DNA from: VRUE01 sp036266075
Lineage (GTDB): Bacteria > Actinomycetota > Thermoleophilia > Solirubrobacterales > 70-9
Reading direction: 5' to 3'
DNA length: 46,119 bases
NCBI GenBank assembly: GCA_036266075.1
Contig: DATANV010000008.1
Coordinates: 1-46,119, forward strand
Part shown: one piece after another, positions 16,414 to 25,767 of the stretch
How the letters are laid out: the number at the start of each line of letters is the position of its first letter
Position numbering within the stretch: position 1 is the first letter of the stretch
Made by a program: the position numbers and the translations under genes
Notes under the pieces: generated by a model
Database searches by the model: none
Told to the model about the DNA's origin: nothing
What the model saw: the letters and a program-made list of their open reading frames with translations, nothing else

Positions 16414-16760
16414 TCGCGTTCGAGCGGGGCAATGAGGCAATGGCGGTAATCGTCGCCGAAGCCGGCGCGCTCGGCGCCAACTTGTTGGTTCCGGCGGCAG
16501 CTCTAGCGCAGACCTGGCGGGGTGGGCCACGGTCCGCTCGGCTTGCGCGGCTGCTCAACGGCTCCGAGATCGACCCGCTCGACGAGCGGCGCGCGAGGGA
16601 AGTCGGCGTGCGGCTTGGCGCGCGGGGCGCCGTCGACGTCGCCGATGCACAGGTGGTCTGTACCGCCGTCGAGCATGGCGCCGCAGTCGCGACATCCAAT
16701 CCCAACGACATCGCCAACTTGCTGCGGACTGGCGAGACTCTCGACATCGTCCCCGTATAG
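16350..16760 (+). CDS. PIN-domain ribonuclease toxin, VapC-like
   Basis: 136 residues. PIN fold: first acidic residue in IVLDAGALIAFERG, further acidics in LDERRAREVG, and VDVADAQVVCTAVEHGA, then ATSNPNDIANLL where TSDPDDI is usual, so one expected Asp is Asn. Would cleave RNA with Mg ions. GTG 16350 is chosen for its strong GAGGAGG 7 nt upstream; this start lies inside the antitoxin gene (64-nt overlap). An LLM oxidoreductase begins 9 nt after the stop with its own AGGG site and may be read on the same transcript by chance of position. Confidence 0.78.
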   Translation: MGEEGTETRVREGIVLDAGALIAFERGNEAMAVIVAEAGALGANLLVPAAALAQTWRGGPRSARLARLLNGSEIDPLDERRAREVGVRLGARGAVDVADAQVVCTAVEHGAAVATSNPNDIANLLRTGETLDIVPV

Positions 16761-16769
16761 GGTCGCCGC

Positions 16770-17705
16770 ATGCGACGCTGGGGACTGACGCTGCCGCTGC
16801 CGGGCACGCCGCTGGCCGCGCACGGGGAGCTGGTCAAGCGGGCTGAGGCGGTCGGCTACACCGACCTCTGGAGCGGCGAGACCAACGGGCCGGACGGCTT
16901 CACGCCGCTGGCGCTCTCCGCCGCCTGGACCGAGCGGGCGCGGCTGGGGACCGGGATCGTCGGCGTCTTCCAGCGGGGGCCGGCGCTGCTGGCGCAGGAG
17001 GCGGCAGCCCTCGCCGACGCCTCGGGGGGACGCTTCGTGCTGGGGATCGGCTCCTCCTCGGACCGGATCGTCGAAGGCTGGAACGGGATCCCCTTCGAGC
17101 GGCCGCTGAGCCGCGTGCGGGAGACGCTCGAGTTCCTGCGCACGGCGCTCGACGGCGAGCGCACCGCGAGCGGCTTCAAGCTGGAGACGGCGCCGGCGCA
17201 GCGCGTGCCGATCGTGCTCGCCGCGCTGCGCGGCAAGATGCTCGAGCTGGCAGTCGAGCGCGCCGACGGCGCCTTCACCAACTTCCTGCCGCTGGCCGGC
17301 CTGCCAAAGGTGGCCGCCCAGCTCGAGGGCGCGCCGGAGAGCTTCGAGCTGCTCTGCCGCTTCTTCTGCCTGCCGGGCGAGCGCGAGGCGGTCGAGCCGC
17401 TGGCCCGCTTCATGTTCTCCTCCTACATCACGGTCCCCGTCTACGCCGCCTTCTACCGCTGGCTCGGCTACGGCGAGCAGATCGAGCCAATGGTCGCCGC
17501 CTGGGAGGCGGGCGACCGCCAGGCTGCCGCCGCGGCCGCGCCCTGGAAGCTGATCGAGGACATGTTCGTGTTCGGCACGCCCGAGCAGATGCGCGAGCGG
17601 CTCGACGCCTTCGTCGCTGGCGGCGTCACCCTGCCTGTCCTCACCCCGATCGTCCCGCCCGAGCAGCTCGGAGAGACGATCGAGGCGCTGGCTCCCTCTC
17701 CCTAG
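16770..17705 (+). CDS. LLM-class F420-dependent oxidoreductase
   Basis: 311 residues. Luciferase-like monooxygenase fold: WGLTLPLPGTPLAAHGELVKRAEAVGYTDLW cut in the usual place by strand 1 and helix 1, then ERARLGTGIVGVFQRGPALLAQEAAALADASGG and FVLGIGSSSDRIVEGWNGI. Members reduce or oxidise varied substrates with F420 or FMN; the substrate is not predictable. AGGG lies 7 nt before ATG 16770, nine nt after the PIN toxin stop. Its stop TAG overlaps the HipA stop on the other strand as a shared CTAG. Confidence 0.85.
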   Translation: MRRWGLTLPLPGTPLAAHGELVKRAEAVGYTDLWSGETNGPDGFTPLALSAAWTERARLGTGIVGVFQRGPALLAQEAAALADASGGRFVLGIGSSSDRIVEGWNGIPFERPLSRVRETLEFLRTALDGERTASGFKLETAPAQRVPIVLAALRGKMLELAVERADGAFTNFLPLAGLPKVAAQLEGAPESFELLCRFFCLPGEREAVEPLARFMFSSYITVPVYAAFYRWLGYGEQIEPMVAAWEAGDRQAAAAAAPWKLIEDMFVFGTPEQMRERLDAFVAGGVTLPVLTPIVPPEQLGETIEALAPSP

Positions 17706-18958
17706 TACTCCACCTCGGCGCCGAGCCCGAAGGAGCGGTCCGCGGCGAGTTCGACGATGCGGTCGACCACCGGCTCGTGCCAACTCTCTTTCTTGGACCG
17801 CTTGGCGACCGTTTCGAGCGCCGTCGCCACCCGCGCCGCGGCTATCGAGGCCAGCCCGCGCAGGATTTCGAAGTCGAACTCGCACTCTTCGCAGACTTCG
17901 GCCAGTTCGAGCAGGTACGCGGTTTCGTCGTACTCCTCGGAGATGACCATGCCGCGGTGGCGCGGCTCGTCGTAGGTGGCCAGCGAGGCGATGTCGTAGA
18001 TCGGGCCGAGGCGCCACTGACCGTCCCTGTCGAGCAGCGGGAAGTTCTCCCCGTGGGCGTCGCCGTTGCCCAACATGTAGTTGCAGAAGGCGATGTTGAG
18101 CAGGGTGACGATCTCATCGGCGCGGCTGACCGCGTGCAGCAGACCGCACGCTTCGGCGAAGCCCGGCGCTTCCCCCTCCTCGGTTTCTTCCTCGGCGAAG
18201 GGCGTGATGCCGAGCGCCTGGCAGAAGGTCTCCTGGTGGATGCGGGTCGCATCGAGCCCCTCGCCGACCCGGTCATAGCGCCTGGAGATGAGACAAGTGC
18301 GGCCGGCGAGCTGCCGCACCTCGGCTTTTGCGACCGGCAGGCCGACCTGGCGGAACACCGTCATGGTGAACATCTCGTTGGCGACGTATTCGGGGTATTC
18401 GCCGGTCTCCGGCTTGACCACGTGGGTGCTGGGCAGTCCCGCCTGCGGCCAGGCCCAGCGATCGTTCTCCGGGTCATGGACGAGGGCCAGCTTGTGGCGC
18501 TCGCCTGCCAGCGCGAAGCGCATCCGTCCCTCGCACTCCTCGGTGAAGAGGGCAGGCGGCGGAGGCTTCACGACTTCGGCCAGTTCCTCCTCGGTGAGCC
18601 AGTCGATCGCCTCCGGCTCTGGACGCTCGATCGGGGTGCCAGCCGGCAGGAAGATGACCGCCCCGGGGCAGTCGCGACCCAGCTGCTCGATCATCGCGTA
18701 GCCATCGGCCGGGTCGATCCCCAGCTCTTTGGCGACACGCCTGCGGCGGCGCCCGTCGGGGAGCAGGCCCTCGACGTAAGCGGCCGTCGCCTCGCGGCTG
18801 AACGGCTCGGCGCGCAGCGGCAGCGCGTTGCTCAGGAGCGCTTTCCCAGCGCCCGCTTTCTCGACTAGCTCGGGGTCGTAGGCGAATCTGTAGTCGTTCT
18901 CTCCAGCTGGGAACAGAGTTCCGATCCGTTCCCCGTATAGGTGAACATCAAGACTCAA
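17702..18958 (-). CDS. HipA-like serine/threonine kinase (toxin family)
   Basis: 418 residues, close to E. coli HipA in length. N-terminal domain LDVHLYGERIGTLFPAGENDYRFAYDP (read in two pieces), then SNALPLRAEPFSREATAAYVEGLLPD. The kinase part has THVVKPETGEYPEYVANEMF, ISRRYDR, RIHQETFCQALG, the catalytic loop GNGDAHGENFPLL and metal-binding IYDIASLATY. HipA phosphorylates an aminoacyl-tRNA synthetase or related target. TTG 18958 is chosen because GAGGAGG lies 7 nt upstream and the family pattern starts there. No HipB-type helix-turn-helix gene lies on either side, which is unusual for a HipAB module. Confidence 0.87.
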   Translation of the reverse strand: MSLDVHLYGERIGTLFPAGENDYRFAYDPELVEKAGAGKALLSNALPLRAEPFSREATAAYVEGLLPDGRRRRRVAKELGIDPADGYAMIEQLGRDCPGAVIFLPAGTPIERPEPEAIDWLTEEELAEVVKPPPPALFTEECEGRMRFALAGERHKLALVHDPENDRWAWPQAGLPSTHVVKPETGEYPEYVANEMFTMTVFRQVGLPVAKAEVRQLAGRTCLISRRYDRVGEGLDATRIHQETFCQALGITPFAEEETEEGEAPGFAEACGLLHAVSRADEIVTLLNIAFCNYMLGNGDAHGENFPLLDRDGQWRLGPIYDIASLATYDEPRHRGMVISEEYDETAYLLELAEVCEECEFDFEILRGLASIAAARVATALETVAKRSKKESWHEPVVDRIVELAADRSFGLGAEVEY

Positions 18959-19005
18959 TTCGGGTCCTCCTCTATTGCTCCCCCGCCACTTATGAATCCA
19001 AGACT

Positions 19006-19992
19006 CTAAACCGATGAGAGGCTCAGCGCATAGTCTTCCGCCCGATCCGTGAACCAGCCGGCGGGGCGCAGACCGGCCTCGCGGTAGTCGTCCTCCAGCC
19101 GCGCGCGGGTGAACTTGCTGGAGATCTCGGTGCGCATCTCCTCGCCGGCCTCGAAGCGCACCGTGAGGTCGAGGCCGTCGAGCCGCACGCTGTGCGCCGT
19201 GCGCGAGCGCAAGCGGATGTCCATGCGGGCTGCCTCGCCGTCGTAACGGGCGACGTGGTCGAACTCGTCGGGATCGAAGTCGCCGCCCAGCTCGCGGTTC
19301 AGCACGTGCAGGACGTTCTTGTTGAACTCGGCGGTAACCCCGGCCGAGTCGTCGTAGGCGGCCTCCAGGCGAGCGGTCTCCTTGACCAGGTCGGCACCCA
19401 GCAGCAGCCGGTCCTCGGGCTCGAGCAGAGCCGCCATGCGGGCGAGGAATTCGCGGCGGGCGTCGGGGTAGAGGTTGCCAATCGTGCCGCCGAGGAAGGC
19501 GACGAGGCGGCCGCCCTCGCCGAGCGGAATCCGCTCGAGGTCGTGCTCGAAATCGCAAACCAGGCCGCGAATTGCCAGGCCGGGGTACTCCTCGACCAGC
19601 GCGCGCGCCGTCTCGTGGGTGATCTCCTCGGAGATGTCGAGCGGCACGTAGGTAGCGAGGCAGTCGGCATCCCGCATCGCGCTCAGCAGATGGCGGGTCT
19701 TGGTAGCCGAGCCGGACCCCAGCTCGACCAGCGTGCCGGGCCCGCCCGCGGCAGCGACTATCTCGGTCGAGCGCTCGGCGAGAATCTCGCGCTCGGCCCG
19801 GGTCGGGTAGTACTCGGGCAGCTCGGTGATCCGCTCGAAGAGCTGCGAGCCGCGCTCGTCGTAGAAGTACTTGGGCGAGAGCTCCTTGGGTCGAGCGGTC
19901 AGCCCGAGGCGCACGTCGCGCGCCATCTTGGCGGCGCCGTCGCGGCCCAGGTGGACCTCGATCTCGATCGCCTCGGCGGTCCCCCCGGCCAT
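19006..19992 (-). CDS. egtD: L-histidine N(alpha)-methyltransferase (ergothioneine biosynthesis)
   Basis: 328 residues. Trimethylates histidine to hercynine with SAM. Family marks: LSPKYFYDERGSQLFERITE, LPEYYPTRAEREIL, VELGSGSATKTRHLL, FLGGTIGNL (histidine-binding Asn), and MRTEISSKF near the C-terminus. ATG 19992 is chosen because a G-run lies about 7 nt upstream and it clears the end of egtB by 34 nt; the longer frame to 20055 would run into egtB. It is transcribed with egtB, the next enzyme user of hercynine. The enzyme is cytoplasmic. Confidence 0.94.
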   Translation of the reverse strand: MAGGTAEAIEIEVHLGRDGAAKMARDVRLGLTARPKELSPKYFYDERGSQLFERITELPEYYPTRAEREILAERSTEIVAAAGGPGTLVELGSGSATKTRHLLSAMRDADCLATYVPLDISEEITHETARALVEEYPGLAIRGLVCDFEHDLERIPLGEGGRLVAFLGGTIGNLYPDARREFLARMAALLEPEDRLLLGADLVKETARLEAAYDDSAGVTAEFNKNVLHVLNRELGGDFDPDEFDHVARYDGEAARMDIRLRSRTAHSVRLDGLDLTVRFEAGEEMRTEISSKFTRARLEDDYREAGLRPAGWFTDRAEDYALSLSSV

Positions 19993-20026
19993 CAGGCGCC
20001 CGCCCCCCGTCGCTCGTCGGGGCGCA

Positions 20027-21232
20027 TCACGCGGCATCCCTCGCGCAGCGCACACCGGCGAATATCTGGCGCCGCTGCGGCAGGTCCCAGTTGCGAAAGC
20101 TCGGACGCATCACCTCGCGACTAGTCGCCCAGGCGCCGCCGCGCAGAACCTTGTATTCGTCGCCGAAGAAGACCTCGGAGTACTCGCGGTAGGGGAAGGC
20201 CTCGAAGCCGGGATAGGCGACGAAGTCGGATGAGGTCCATTCCCAGACCTGGCCGACGAGCGACGGGCGCTCGTGGGCGCGTTCGGCCCCGTCCTCGGGT
20301 GAGCCGCCACCGGCGAAGGCCGCCTCCCACTCGGCCTCCGTCGGCAGTCGCTTGCCCATCCAGCGGGCAAAAGCATCGGCCTCATGCCAGGAGATGTGGA
20401 TGACCGGCTGAGCGGGTTCGACCGTTACGTCGCGCCCCATTGCCGTGTGCGTCCAACCGGAAGCGTCGCGCCGCCAGTAGAGCGGCGGCTCCGCCCCAGT
20501 CTCCTCCATGTAAGCAATGTACGCAGCGTTGGTTGCCGGGGTTCGATCGATTTCAAAAGCGGCGAGCTCAAGCGCGTGCCGCGGCCGCTCGTTGTCGTAG
20601 GCAAAGCCCCTCGACGCCGCCCCAACCGCGTACTCGCCCCCCTCAACCGCAACCATCTCCCCCTCCCCCCCTCCCCCAGGGGGCGCGCCGGTAGTTGACC
20701 ACCCATAGGTAGTTGACCACCCATATGGGGGGGTAAGTCCCGGCACGTCCGGCAACTCGTAGCCGTCGACCGTCATCAGCAGCTGCAACATCGTCTCGTT
20801 GTGCTGCAGCTCGTGCGCGAGCAGCATCTCGTAGACGAACCCTTCGCGCAGCAGCGGGTCCACGGCGTCGGCGCCAATCTCGACCTCGTCGAGGACTTCC
20901 AGCGCGCGCTCGCGGACGTCGGCCAGGTAAGCGCGCAGCTCGGCGTCGCGCAGGATCGGCAGCTCACCGCGCGTCTTGCGCGGGTTCTCGATCGCGTCGT
21001 AGAAGCGACCCAGCTCGCCATGCAGCGGCTCGCGCCTGCCGATCGTCTGCACCAGCCACAGCTCCTCGAAGTTGGCGATGTGCCCAAGGTCCCAGGCCAG
21101 GGGGCTCAGCAGTGGCGAGTAGACGCGGTTGAGCTGCTCGTCGTCGAGTGGATCCAGCAGGGCAAGCGTGCGCTGCCGCGCCGCTGCGAGCCGGTCCGCG
21201 ATCGCATCCTTGGAGCTGGGGTAGGCAGTCAC
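20027..21232 (-). CDS. egtB: Hercynine oxygenase (ergothioneine sulfoxide synthase)
   Basis: 401 residues. Non-haem iron enzyme joining gamma-Glu-Cys or Cys to hercynine. The N-terminal DinB-like domain supplies iron ligands (DLGHIANFEELW and AHELQHNETML); the C-terminal FGE/sulfatase domain has EGEMVAVEGGEYAVGA, ISWHEADAFARWMGKRLPTEAE and VGQVWEWTSSDF. Between them the linker contains PDVPGLTPPYGW, STTYGWSTT and a Gly run, encoded by an expanded copy of the 50-bp palindromic repeat found elsewhere in the window. GTG 21232 has a GAG directly before it, so the start is not certain. The 118-nt gap to the divergent SDR gene should hold both promoters. Confidence 0.93.
   Translation of the reverse strand: MTAYPSSKDAIADRLAAARQRTLALLDPLDDEQLNRVYSPLLSPLAWDLGHIANFEELWLVQTIGRREPLHGELGRFYDAIENPRKTRGELPILRDAELRAYLADVRERALEVLDEVEIGADAVDPLLREGFVYEMLLAHELQHNETMLQLLMTVDGYELPDVPGLTPPYGWSTTYGWSTTGAPPGGGGEGEMVAVEGGEYAVGAASRGFAYDNERPRHALELAAFEIDRTPATNAAYIAYMEETGAEPPLYWRRDASGWTHTAMGRDVTVEPAQPVIHISWHEADAFARWMGKRLPTEAEWEAAFAGGGSPEDGAERAHERPSLVGQVWEWTSSDFVAYPGFEAFPYREYSEVFFGDEYKVLRGGAWATSREVMRPSFRNWDLPQRRQIFAGVRCARDAA
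20682..20749 (-). repeat. Expanded copy of the 50-bp palindromic repeat inside egtB
   Basis: Read on the egtB strand it begins GACGTGCCGGGACTTA, identical over 16 nt to the intergenic copies, and ends in CCGGCGCGCC against CCGGCACGTC. The length is 68 nt, which is the 50-nt element plus one extra 18-nt unit: GGTAGTTGACCACCCATA occurs twice in tandem (20690-20707 and 20708-20725). The 18-nt unit encodes the doubled YGWSTT of the linker. Read in the egtB frame, the TAG present in other copies is absent. Confidence 0.8.
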
Positions 21233-21350
21233 CTCAGTGGCGATGCGAACACCCTAGCGGGGTGAGGTTGTCGGGATGTGAATTTCGGGTCCCGCCGACT
21301 TTCGCCCCCCGCGGCGGGAGGTCGGCAGGGCGGATACGCTGGCGCCGGAG

Positions 21351-22118
21351 ATGGACGCAAGCGGAGCGGGAGTTCTGGTGGCGGGCGGCGCCTCGGGGTT
21401 GGGTGCGGCCACGACGCGTGCCCTGGCCGGCGCGGGCGCGCGCGTCGTCGTCGCGGACCTCAATGCCGAGAAGGGCGAGGCGCTAGCCGCCGAGTTGGGC
21501 GACTGCGCGAGCTTCGTCGAAGCCGACGTCACCGACGAGGCAGCCGTCTCCGCAGCAGTGGAGCGCGCGGCCGGCGTCGAGGGTGGGCTGCGCGTCTCGG
21601 TCTGCTGCGCCGGGATCGGCTGGGCGGAGCGGGTTGCCCACAGGGGCGGGCCGCACAACCTCGAGCTCTTCTCCAAGGTGGTCAAGGTCAACCTGATCGG
21701 CACGTTCAACGTCCTGCGGCTCGCGGCGGCGGCAATGGGCGAGAACGAGCTGGACGAGGAAGGCGAGCGCGGCGTCTGCGTCAACACCGCCTCGATCGCC
21801 GCCTTCGACGGGCAGATCGGCCAAGCCGCCTACGCCGCCTCGAAGGGCGGCATCGTCGGGATGACGCTGCCGGCGGCACGCGACATGGCTTCGCGCGGCG
21901 TTCGCGTCGTCACCATCGCCCCCGGCCTCTTCGACACGCCTCTGCTGGCGGCGCTGCCCGAGGACGCTCGCGAGGCACTCGGAGCCAGCATCCCCTTCCC
22001 TTCCCGCCTCGGCCGCCCCGAGGAGTACGCGCGCCTCGTCACCCAGATCGTCGCCAACCCAATGCTGAATGGCGAGACGATCCGCCTCGACGGCGCCCTC
22101 CGCATGCCACCCAAGTAG
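21351..22118 (+). CDS. Short-chain dehydrogenase/reductase, 3-hydroxyacyl-CoA dehydrogenase type-2-like
   Basis: 255 residues. Classical SDR: cofactor loop VAGGASGLGAATTRAL, VVVADLNAEKG (acidic residue after strand 2, favouring NAD), the Asn region VCCAGIGWAERV and VNLIGTFNVLRL, catalytic Ser in VNTASIAAFDGQIGQ, and YAASKGGIVGMTL with Tyr and Lys. The sequence FDTPLLAALPEDAREALG resembles HSD17B10-type 3-hydroxyacyl-CoA dehydrogenases, so beta-oxidation of short or branched acyl-CoAs is likely. GGAG directly precedes ATG 21351. It is divergent from egtB. Confidence 0.86.
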   Translation: MDASGAGVLVAGGASGLGAATTRALAGAGARVVVADLNAEKGEALAAELGDCASFVEADVTDEAAVSAAVERAAGVEGGLRVSVCCAGIGWAERVAHRGGPHNLELFSKVVKVNLIGTFNVLRLAAAAMGENELDEEGERGVCVNTASIAAFDGQIGQAAYAASKGGIVGMTLPAARDMASRGVRVVTIAPGLFDTPLLAALPEDAREALGASIPFPSRLGRPEEYARLVTQIVANPMLNGETIRLDGALRMPPK

Positions 22119-22149
22119 CCCCACCCCCAAGTGCCCCGTCCCCGCCCCG

Positions 22150-22199
22150 GACGTGCCGGTGATTTACCGCCCACAGTGGTGTCTAAGTCCCGGCACGTC
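22150..22199 (-). repeat. 50-bp palindromic repeat, copy a
   Basis: Ends GACGTGCCGG and CCGGCACGTC form a 10-bp inverted repeat; an inner GATTTA/TAAGTC pair and a CCACAGTGG centre extend the fold. It lies 38 nt after the stop of the minus-strand gene at 22238 and reads in the same direction as that gene (GACGTGCCGGGACTTAG first). It is identical or nearly so to copies c and d. Confidence 0.92.
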
Positions 22200-22237
22200 T
22201 CCCTGTCACGGCATCCCCGTCCCGACACGCCCCCTGT

Positions 22238-23197
22238 TCAGTCCGTGCCGTCCGCCTCCGGATCGCGCCATACGTGCTTGCGCCAGGGCGGCGTTATCGC
22301 GAAGCGGTAGGCGTCGCCGACCGTCGCGGCGATCGGCTCGAGCGGGACGAGGTGGACACGGCGACCAGGGGTGACGCGATCGATGTCCAAGTAGCCGTTG
22401 GCGTTGCCCGCGTGGCTGCCGCCGGAGATAATTAGGAGCTGGGTCTCCGGGCCCCAGCCGTTCTGCGGGCGGGCGCCGGCGGCTTCGGCAGCGGCCCGCA
22501 TTGTGTCGATCCCTGCATCGGAGCCGGCGTTCGCGATGCTCTGCTCGTAGTTGTAGCCGTCGTGGGAGGAAGCACGCTCCTCGATGCGGCCGTCCGGGCC
22601 GATGCGAATCTGAACGCCCTCCCAGTCGTCACGGTGGTAGCCAGCGTCCTCGGCGATCGGTACGCCGCGCAACGTCGCTGAGTCCGCGTAGTAGGTCCAG
22701 TACTGGATGTAGAGGTTGCCGCGGCGCTCGCCGGAGCAGTCGGGCGGCCCGACGGCGGCGTAGTCGACTGAGTGCCCCTGGGGGCCACCGTCGCCGACGT
22801 CCTCCCCCACGCCCCCGGCGACCCACCCTTCGTCTCGGCAGTCGACAACGTGCACGAAGGCTGTCACGTGCATCGCAGCATCGGTCGCGTGGACGAGGCC
22901 GCGCGGGGTCCCGTCTCCACAGGTGGTCGAACGGCAGCGGCGGAAGTCGACCGGCAGCGCCCGCGAGCCGGTCTCGAAGAACAGGTTCGGCATGTGCCGC
23001 CGCACCAGCCTGCCGACTTCGGTGCCGTAGGTGGCAATCAGCGTCGGCTCGTCCCCACAGCCGTCGGCCAATGAGGCGGCACAGAGGATGCGGGAGGCGA
23101 CGGCGCGCGCCAGGCCGGCGCCAGGCACGCGAGCCCCCGCCGCCACAAGGGCCAGCAGCGCAATCGAAACCACGGCAACGAGCCCAACCCACTCCAC
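22238..23197 (-). CDS. Membrane-anchored protein with Vps62-like region, function unknown
   Basis: About 319 residues. One N-terminal hydrophobic segment (VEWVGLVAVVSIALLALVAAGA) looks like a TadE/pilin-type anchor; in the open frame it is preceded by GQGT, so the true start may lie slightly upstream. The exported part contains YIQYWTYYADSATL, AGYHRDDWEGVQIRI and SSHDGYNYEQ, which recall the YW...H..DWE pattern of Vps62/DUF946 proteins; several Cys pairs are present. GTG 23197 is the best in-frame start I find, preceded by AGGGG. It is bracketed by repeat copies a and b. The family link is by eye and uncertain. Confidence 0.55.
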   Translation of the reverse strand: MEWVGLVAVVSIALLALVAAGARVPGAGLARAVASRILCAASLADGCGDEPTLIATYGTEVGRLVRRHMPNLFFETGSRALPVDFRRCRSTTCGDGTPRGLVHATDAAMHVTAFVHVVDCRDEGWVAGGVGEDVGDGGPQGHSVDYAAVGPPDCSGERRGNLYIQYWTYYADSATLRGVPIAEDAGYHRDDWEGVQIRIGPDGRIEERASSHDGYNYEQSIANAGSDAGIDTMRAAAEAAGARPQNGWGPETQLLIISGGSHAGNANGYLDIDRVTPGRRVHLVPLEPIAATVGDAYRFAITPPWRKHVWRDPEADGTD

Positions 23198-23237
23198 CGT
23201 CCCCTGCCCCCACTCGCCCCCTAACCCCCGCGTTAGG

Positions 23238-23287
23238 GACGTGCCGGTGTTTGACCGCCCACAGTGGTGTCTAAGTCCCGGCACGTC
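23238..23287 (-). repeat. 50-bp palindromic repeat, copy b
   Basis: Same ends as copy a, with a few substitutions in the inner arm (GTGTTTGACC for GTGATTTACC). It overlaps the 3' end of the DUF559 gene: the TAG stop at 23271-23273 and the last codons for GRAGT lie in the element. It reads in the same direction as that gene. Confidence 0.92.
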
Positions 23288-24230
23288 CCGCCTTCCGGGT
23301 CGAATTGAGGAGACTGCGGATTTCCTCGGCGAGGACGTCCGGTTCGCGTTCGAGTCGCCGATCCGTGACGCGAATCGACTTGTAGCCGGCCACCTGGCGG
23401 CGGGTGTCTTTGGTCCGATCGCTCTCAAAGGCCGCGCGATGGCTGTGGAATGCATAGCCGTCAAGCTCGACGATCACCCCCTCGCGAGGCCAGAAGGCGT
23501 CGACCTCGTGACCCAGGAGCTCGACACTGGACTCATGGGGCGGGAACCGCTGCTCACGACAGAAGAGGGCAAAACGCTCCTCTAAGTCGGTGCGCCCCAC
23601 AACGGGCTCGCGTGCCTCCTTGATCAGATGCCGGATCGGACGCAGCGCCCGCCGCCCGTGGCCCCGAGCGCAAACGTCTTCGAGCGCCCGCATCTCCAGC
23701 AACCCCAACCGGTCGGCCTCTTCGAATGCCCGCCCGAGCTGCCGCTCATCGACGACTTCGGCCAAGTCGAAGAGCGTGCGGGCGACGGTGGTGACGGGGA
23801 TGCCGGCAGCCACCGATCGGTCGGCCTTATAGATCCCACCCTCATGGACGAAGATGCCCGGCCGGCCACGTCCCGTCGTCGCCGAGACTTCAACCGGGTG
23901 GCGGGAAAATCGCTTCATCAGCCCCCATAGAGCCGCCGCGCTTCGATGGCTCAGCAGCGCCCCTTGCCCACAGGCGAGAACCGCAGCCAGCCATTTTCCC
24001 CTTGATTCGAGCCGCCCTGGGTCAAATGCATAGACACCGCGGTGGAGGATGTGGAGACGCCCCGCCTCGACTCGTCGACTTATTGTCCGCAGGCTCAGAC
24101 CGCCTGCGAGCAGTTGACGCCGAGACAAGACACCATGTTGGCGGCGCGCCAGCGACGCCAACTCTCGTTCGCGCTGCGCAAGCGCCTTGCGCTGCGTCTC
24201 TTTCCGACGTGCCGGTGATTTACCGCCCAC
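23271..24230 (-). CDS. AbiEi-like winged-helix plus DUF559 (Vsr-like) protein
   Basis: Up to 319 residues. The N-terminal part (LASLARRQHGVLSRRQLLA, then RTISRRVEAGRLHILHRGVY) is the AbiEi antitoxin-type winged helix; the middle LSHRSAAALWGL and VARTLFDLAEVVDERQLGRA belong to the same family. The C-terminal part (VELLGHEVDAFWPREGVIVE, then LDGYAFHSHRAAFESDRTKD) is a DUF559 restriction-endonuclease-like fold. This fusion is common in actinobacteria and its role is unsettled. The start is doubtful: GTG 24230 lies inside repeat copy c, so its first eight residues would be repeat-encoded; TTG 24161 is a more ordinary alternative. The stop is also repeat-encoded (GRAGT end). Confidence 0.7.
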   Translation of the reverse strand: MGGKSPARRKETQRKALAQRERELASLARRQHGVLSRRQLLAGGLSLRTISRRVEAGRLHILHRGVYAFDPGRLESRGKWLAAVLACGQGALLSHRSAAALWGLMKRFSRHPVEVSATTGRGRPGIFVHEGGIYKADRSVAAGIPVTTVARTLFDLAEVVDERQLGRAFEEADRLGLLEMRALEDVCARGHGRRALRPIRHLIKEAREPVVGRTDLEERFALFCREQRFPPHESSVELLGHEVDAFWPREGVIVELDGYAFHSHRAAFESDRTKDTRRQVAGYKSIRVTDRRLEREPDVLAEEIRSLLNSTRKAGRAGT

Positions 24231-24255
24231 AGTGGTGTCTAAGTCCCGGCACGTC
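24206..24255 (-). repeat. 50-bp palindromic repeat, copy c
   Basis: Full 50-nt element with perfect 10-bp ends (GACGTGCCGG and CCGGCACGTC). It lies 96 nt after the stop of pntB and reads in the same direction as pntB. It covers the first codons of the longest form of the DUF559 frame. The remaining 24256-24351 shows no gene. Confidence 0.92.
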
Positions 24256-24351
24256 GATTCTCGCCCCCCTCGGAGCGGGAAATGTGTGGAGTTTGCGGGA
24301 GTGGCCCCGGAGTTCGGGGAGGGGGTGGGCGCCGCAGCGCCGTCGCGGCTC

Positions 24352-25763
<1,412 letters not shown>

Positions 25764-25767
<4 letters not shown>

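Noticed and set aside
20655..20690. C-rich run in egtB as a sequencing error or frameshift
   Set aside because: The frame is continuous through it and encodes a plausible Pro/Gly linker ahead of the FGE domain.
22150..24255. Repeats as terminal inverted repeats of an insertion sequence
   Set aside because: Each copy is itself a palindrome and all three here are in the same direction; no transposase lies between them.
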